Shown here: piece by piece, positions 60,256-64,000 of the stretch
How positions within the stretch are numbered: position 1 is the stretch's first letter
Layout: every line of letters starts with the position of its first letter
From: Cristatella mucedo
Taxonomy: Eukaryota > Bryozoa > Phylactolaemata > Cristatellidae
Assembly (NCBI GenBank): GCA_009760855.2
Contig: WPIO01000044.1
Span: forward strand, 492,501-556,500
DNA: 64,000 bases
Reading direction: 5' to 3'
Program-made: the position numbers and the translations under genes
Notes under the pieces: model-generated
What the model saw: only the letters and a program-made list of their open reading frames with translations
Database searches by the model: none
What the model was told of the DNA's origin: nothing

Positions 60256-60549
60256 GGTCTCTCTGGCACGCTTCTGGTGGCGAGAACGTCTCTTTCTTTT
60301 AGCCTCAGCTCGGTCAGCTGCCCATTCGGTCAGCGGCCCATCCGGTCAGCGGCCCATCCGGTCAGCAGCCCATCCGATCAGCAGCCCATCCGGTTAGCCA
60401 CCCATCCGGTCAGCAGCCCATCCGATCAGCAGCCCATCCGGTTAGCCACCCATCTGGTCAGCAGCCCATCCGGTCAGCAACCCATCCGGTCAGCAACCCA
60501 TCTTGTGTCTCTCCGGCACGCTGCTGCAAGCGAGAACGCCTTTTTCTTT
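60256..60549. repeat. 16-bp minisatellite between 45-bp direct repeats
   Basis: Twelve 16-bp units of the type CGGTCAGCAGCCCATC fill 60311-60502. Units 4-6 and 7-9 repeat as a block (GGTC / GATC / GGTT variants). Flanks 60256-60300 and 60505-60549 are diverged direct repeats (CTCTCTGGCACGCTTCTG versus CTCTCCGGCACGCTGCTG, then GCGAGAACG). The period is not a multiple of three, so it is not coding. Confidence 0.88.
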
Positions 60550-61089
60550 CCGCTTCTGACGATACTAGATCTTAACTAGTTAACACTCAACAAATTTACT
60601 AGCTGCGAATTTAAAGGCTGCCTTTAATGTGTAGCAATTTCAAAAGACTGTTAACCACAAAGTACAGCAGCGCAAATGCAAAACTCACACTTTACATAAA
60701 TTGGGCAGCTTTCCAATTCACCAACTCAGCTACGTCAAGCGGAAGCTGAGAAGCGCCGGAGCGTGCCATTCGTCACTTCTAGCGTAGTGCAGCAGTTATA
60801 TTGCCACGGCCAACCTTTGAAAAGCCCCTTCAATTTCAAAACCGTTTAAGTGTTCAAGTTCAATGTTTAAATTCAACTACGAGAGTTGAAAGCAGTTACA
60901 TGTGCAAATTGGAGAATTATCTCCTCATTTTTTGAAACTTGTTGCTGCACAGTCGTAGGGGTACTATAAGTATCACACCAAAGTAATAATGTAGAAGTAA
61001 CGTCAGTGACTGTGGCGTACTTAAGGACGTGCAAACCTAGCTTATTATAGGGGTAGATTATGATGCTAGTGTAATGCACATCAACCCCT

Positions 61090-61880
61090 CTATGATAATA
61101 ATAATAATAAGAGATTCATTCAGCGCCCTCTGTCTAGGAATTCTACGTATTCTCTAATGTAAGCGCGTCACTGGGGTTAGTGATAGTATGCACAGGGTCA
61201 GCACGCACAAGCACACACAGAGCACTTCGCACGGATCCAGTAATTAATGCTGCGAGGTACAGGTGCAGATTAGCTTAGTAAATGTCGTCAATTCAGGAGA
61301 TGTCTTGAAGTCAGTCGAAAGTGAGTTTGTGATTATTCTCCAATGAAGTTGAGGGGCCCAAGCCTGATTGGGAATGTGTTTAGATAGGTAGGCTAGAGCA
61401 AGTGAATGTAGGGACCTGAAAGTGAGGGTAAAAAACCTCGAAGCCGATATGTCGCTTGATGGGGAGCTAGTGCAGGTCAGTGAGTACTGGCGTAATGTGG
61501 CAACTGCAACTTTCACAATATACCAACCTAGAAGCTGAGTTTTGCACCAACAGTAAATGCATTGGTCAAAGGCCTGACGACCTGTGAGTAGTGAACGGCA
61601 GAAGCCGATGGAGCGGCTGATGTCACAAATGCAAGGACCAACTTGGATGTGGTAGCTCTGTCAAAGCAGGTCCAAATTTGTTGACGTCAAGTAGCTTAAA
61701 GTAGCCAGACTTAACTGTGGCCCTGAAGCGGTCGTCTACTGAAAGGACACTTTGGAACGGAGCACCCAGACTTCAGATGCAGATGCTTGAGATACGATGG
61801 CCGAGCACAAATTGAACGCAAGGTTTCCTGTCACTTCTCAGTCACTTTGGGGTTTCCCATAACTAGTCAGTTGTTATCAT
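61090..61880 (-). mobile_element. Old LINE A relic A14
   Basis: AATAATAATAATAA tail, CAGCGCCCTCTGTCTAGG hairpin remnant, CACAGGGTCAGCACGCACA, then coding complements ([20 protein letters not shown] at 61244-61516) up to GGGTTTCCCATAACTAGTCA. Confidence 0.7.
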
Positions 61881-62047
61881 CATCATCACACCACTTGTTG
61901 ATAAAGTCCGCTGTTTGTCTCCTGCATAGAGCTAAAAGCCTGGATTTTTTTGGCGATGAGAGATTATTAGAATGAACAACTCCTTTACCATTAAGCGAGA
62001 GTGCTTCTTGTGATTAGGCATTCAGTTTACATGAATCGTAAGCCATG

Positions 62048-62125
62048 AATAATAATAATAACACACTTGAAAAAGCGCCCTCAGAGAACTCAATATCTTT
62101 CTTGGAGCTTTACATTTGTTACAAA
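62048..62125 (-). mobile_element. LINE A tail fragment
   Basis: AATAATAATAATAACACACT, TGAAAAAGCGCCCTCAGAGA, TATCTTTCTTGGAGCTTTAC, then about 15 bases of 3' UTR. Confidence 0.65.
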
Positions 62126-62149
62126 GGAATTACTGAGTGCCGGCTTGTT

Positions 62150-62470
62150 TATCTACCTGCAATGACTTTGCACCATTTAAATCTCAGCTGGTAACGCAAC
62201 TGTTCCGCTTAGCTTTACTTGCACCCCAGTTAATTTGTCTTTTTGTACCTGCCTGTTACCTTTTAGTGCTTACTTTTGCCCAATAAAGCGCATGTCACTA
62301 ACCAGGGACTCCACTAACTAGTGGCCGAGTGTCTTCTTATGTGCCTTTGCTTGCTTGTCTAATCTCAATATGGTTATTAACCCTCGGTTGTTGCTTCTCC
62401 CTCAGTGAGTTGTGAAACGCCCGGGTATATATTTAGGTCTATTAGGGCTATACAAATGACTAATATTATA
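62150..62470 (+). mobile_element. Old LINE A-like 3'-end relic
   Basis: ACTTTGCACCATTTAAATCT resembles the C-terminal TTFKRNL segment. It is followed by a 3' UTR like that of copy A5 (TTATGTGCCTTTGCTTGC, GTGAGTTGTGAAACGCCC) and a decayed hairpin. An AATAAA at 62281-62286 may be fortuitous. Confidence 0.4.
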
Positions 62471-62649
62471 ATTTTAATTACTAAAATGAAGAATTTTCGG
62501 GTGTTAAACGGAAACAAACAGATCACTTATTATGAAGGAAGATGCTTTAACCAGGCGGAAATTAAAACGTGGTCTTGTTTAGAAAATGGCCACAAACCAC
62601 GTCATTTCTGCGGCGTGTTTTTACAAGGTGCATATCGTTACAGCAGTGG

Positions 62650-63713
62650 TGTAATAATAATAATAATAATAATAATAACTCACTTGATAAAGCGCCCTCA
62701 AAGAACTTAATCTCTCTCTAGGCGCTTTACATTCGCTGTAAAGTGAAATGCAATGCAATGGTAAGTAAAATCATGCTTGAAAAACAAACGAAATGAATAA
62801 TATGGTTAGGGGTGACATGCACAGGGTCAGCATGCAAATGTGGTTAGTAGCAGCATGCACAGTGTCAGCACGCATAAGCACATCAAGGACGAATCACGGG
62901 GACCCACTAAATGCTGTCCTAAATAGGTGTGTTTTTAAGTTCCTTTTAAATGTGGTCAGGTCAGGGGATGTTCTTACGCAGGTCGGGAGGGAGTTCCAGG
63001 CTTTGGGAGCAAATGAACTAAATGCACGGTCTCCAAAGGATTTAAGGTTTGTATGAGGTATTTGTAGACTGTTGGATTCCGAAAAGCGGATGGTACGATG
63101 CTTGGCCTGATGGGGTAGTATATCTGACAGATAGGCTGGAGCCATAGAATGAAGGGACCTAAAAGTGAGCAACAAAACCTTGAAGTCAATCCGTTGCTTG
63201 ACTGGTAGCCAGTGCAGGTCGGCGAGAAGTGGAGTAATGTGGCAACTGCGACGCTCACGACAGACAAGCCTAGCTGCCGAGTTTTGCACCAGCTGCAATC
63301 GCCTGATCGCACATGCTGGTAGGCCAGTGAGCAGTGAGTTGCAGAAGTCGAGACGGGATGTCACGAATGCATGGACTAACTTGGACGTGGTATCTTTATC
63401 TAAACAAGCCCGAATTTTAGCAATGTTATGAAGTTTAAAATAGGCGGATTTGACTGTGGAGCTGATATGGTCGTCTAACGAGAGGTCGCTTTGGAATATG
63501 GCACCTAGATTTCGAGCTGATTCAACTGGAGATATGCTGGCAGAGCCAATTTTGAGAGTCAGCCTTTCCAATCTCTGGATCACACTGGGTTTGCCCATAA
63601 CTAGTAAGTTAGTTTTATCATCGTTTAGTTTTAGAAAATTTGCTGCCATCCATGTGCGGATGTCATCAATGCATGCAGCTAGTGAGTTTAGAGAATTTGA
63701 GGTGCTTGAAGGT
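62650..63713 (-). mobile_element. LINE family A copy A16 with intact C-terminal frame
   Basis: Clean (ATT)n tail and hairpin (62650-62735). An uninterrupted frame of about 270 LINE codons on the minus strand (62894 to about 63713): [106 protein letters not shown]. It is 5'-truncated just after the YADD box, so it cannot encode RT activity. The absence of lesions suggests recent insertion. Confidence 0.88.
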
Positions 63714-64000
63714 GTAAAGCCAACCAAGACCATTTCCCGTACAACGGGGGAGGCCAACATTTAGTTTTTCTCTATGCCTCGCTAAATTTTGTTCTTCGAT
63801 CAATTTCGGCTACTTGTTCCCAGTGAATGTGGTTCTAATGATCATAAAATATCCAGGAAACTAAGAATTTCGCGTGCAAATGGCAGCAATAGAATTATTC
63901 GGAAGCTGGTTACATGCGGCATAATAGTAATCTATCCAAGCAAGAGCTGGCCGCCCAAGAGTTACGCGCGTTGAGGGGAAGTATCTTTGCCTTGAACGGA
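63714..64000. other. Flank at window end, nothing recognised
   Basis: Mixed composition with no coding or repeat signature seen. Confidence 0.4.

Noticed and set aside
60311-60502. CRISPR-like array
   Set aside because: The units are contiguous 16-bp repeats without spacers in an animal genome; it is a minisatellite.
62281-62286. AATAAA as the polyA signal of a plus-strand gene
   Set aside because: No plus-strand gene precedes it; the surroundings look like an old LINE 3' end.

Overview
This window is animal nuclear DNA, most likely from an invertebrate: one gene is split into 11 GT-AG exons, CpG-rich promoters stand out from AT-rich surroundings, and about a third of the sequence is LINE and tRNA-derived SINE debris. 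I could not fix the lineage from sequence alone.

Two host genes are supported. (1) Positions 1266-2441 (minus) encode a 391-residue protein with a putative PTB/PID-like domain followed by a low-complexity Ser/Ala/Gly tail. It sits in a GC-rich block with E-boxes upstream, and a 21-bp perfect hairpin and a polyA signal downstream. (2) Positions 27032-57123 (minus) hold a selenium-binding protein 1 / methanethiol oxidase orthologue (SELENBP1). Eleven exons join into a 483-codon frame with every splice phase consistent. Exon 1 carries only 10 coding bases (M-S-C-G) in a CpG-rich block, 7.4 kb from exon 2.

Layout. 1-3150: GC-rich locus of gene 1. 3150-27030: intergenic, dominated by L2/CR1-like LINE family A (copies at 5.6-8.1, 8.5-9.7, 12.1-15.7, 16.2-17.5 and 24-26 kb) and two SINE families. 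27-57.1 kb: SELENBP1, with introns full of LINE A, LINE B and SINE copies, including the best-preserved LINE A (40.6-43.9 kb, minus). 57.1-64 kb: upstream flank with a TATA-containing repeat, a 16-bp minisatellite and more LINE copies.

The mobile DNA is the most informative part. LINE A and SINE-2 end in the same hairpin (outer stem AAAGCGCC/GGCGCTTT, inner stem AGAGA/TCTCT) followed by an ATT-type tail, which suggests SINE-2 uses LINE A machinery. Nested insertions give a relative chronology: LINE B inside LINE A with a 7-bp duplication, a 296-bp TG...CA element inside LINE A with a 5-bp duplication, SINEs inside LINE A, and a LINE A tail inside a SINE-2. Three neighbouring LINE A copies are mosaics that share the same disabling lesions. 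I found no wholly new gene system. The strongest candidates for follow-up are the shared-tail system, the mosaic LINE copies, and the SELENBP1 features: Gly at the position of human Cys57, a C-terminal extension, a CUG tract before an in-frame 66-nt exon, and a retroposon tail at the last splice acceptor.
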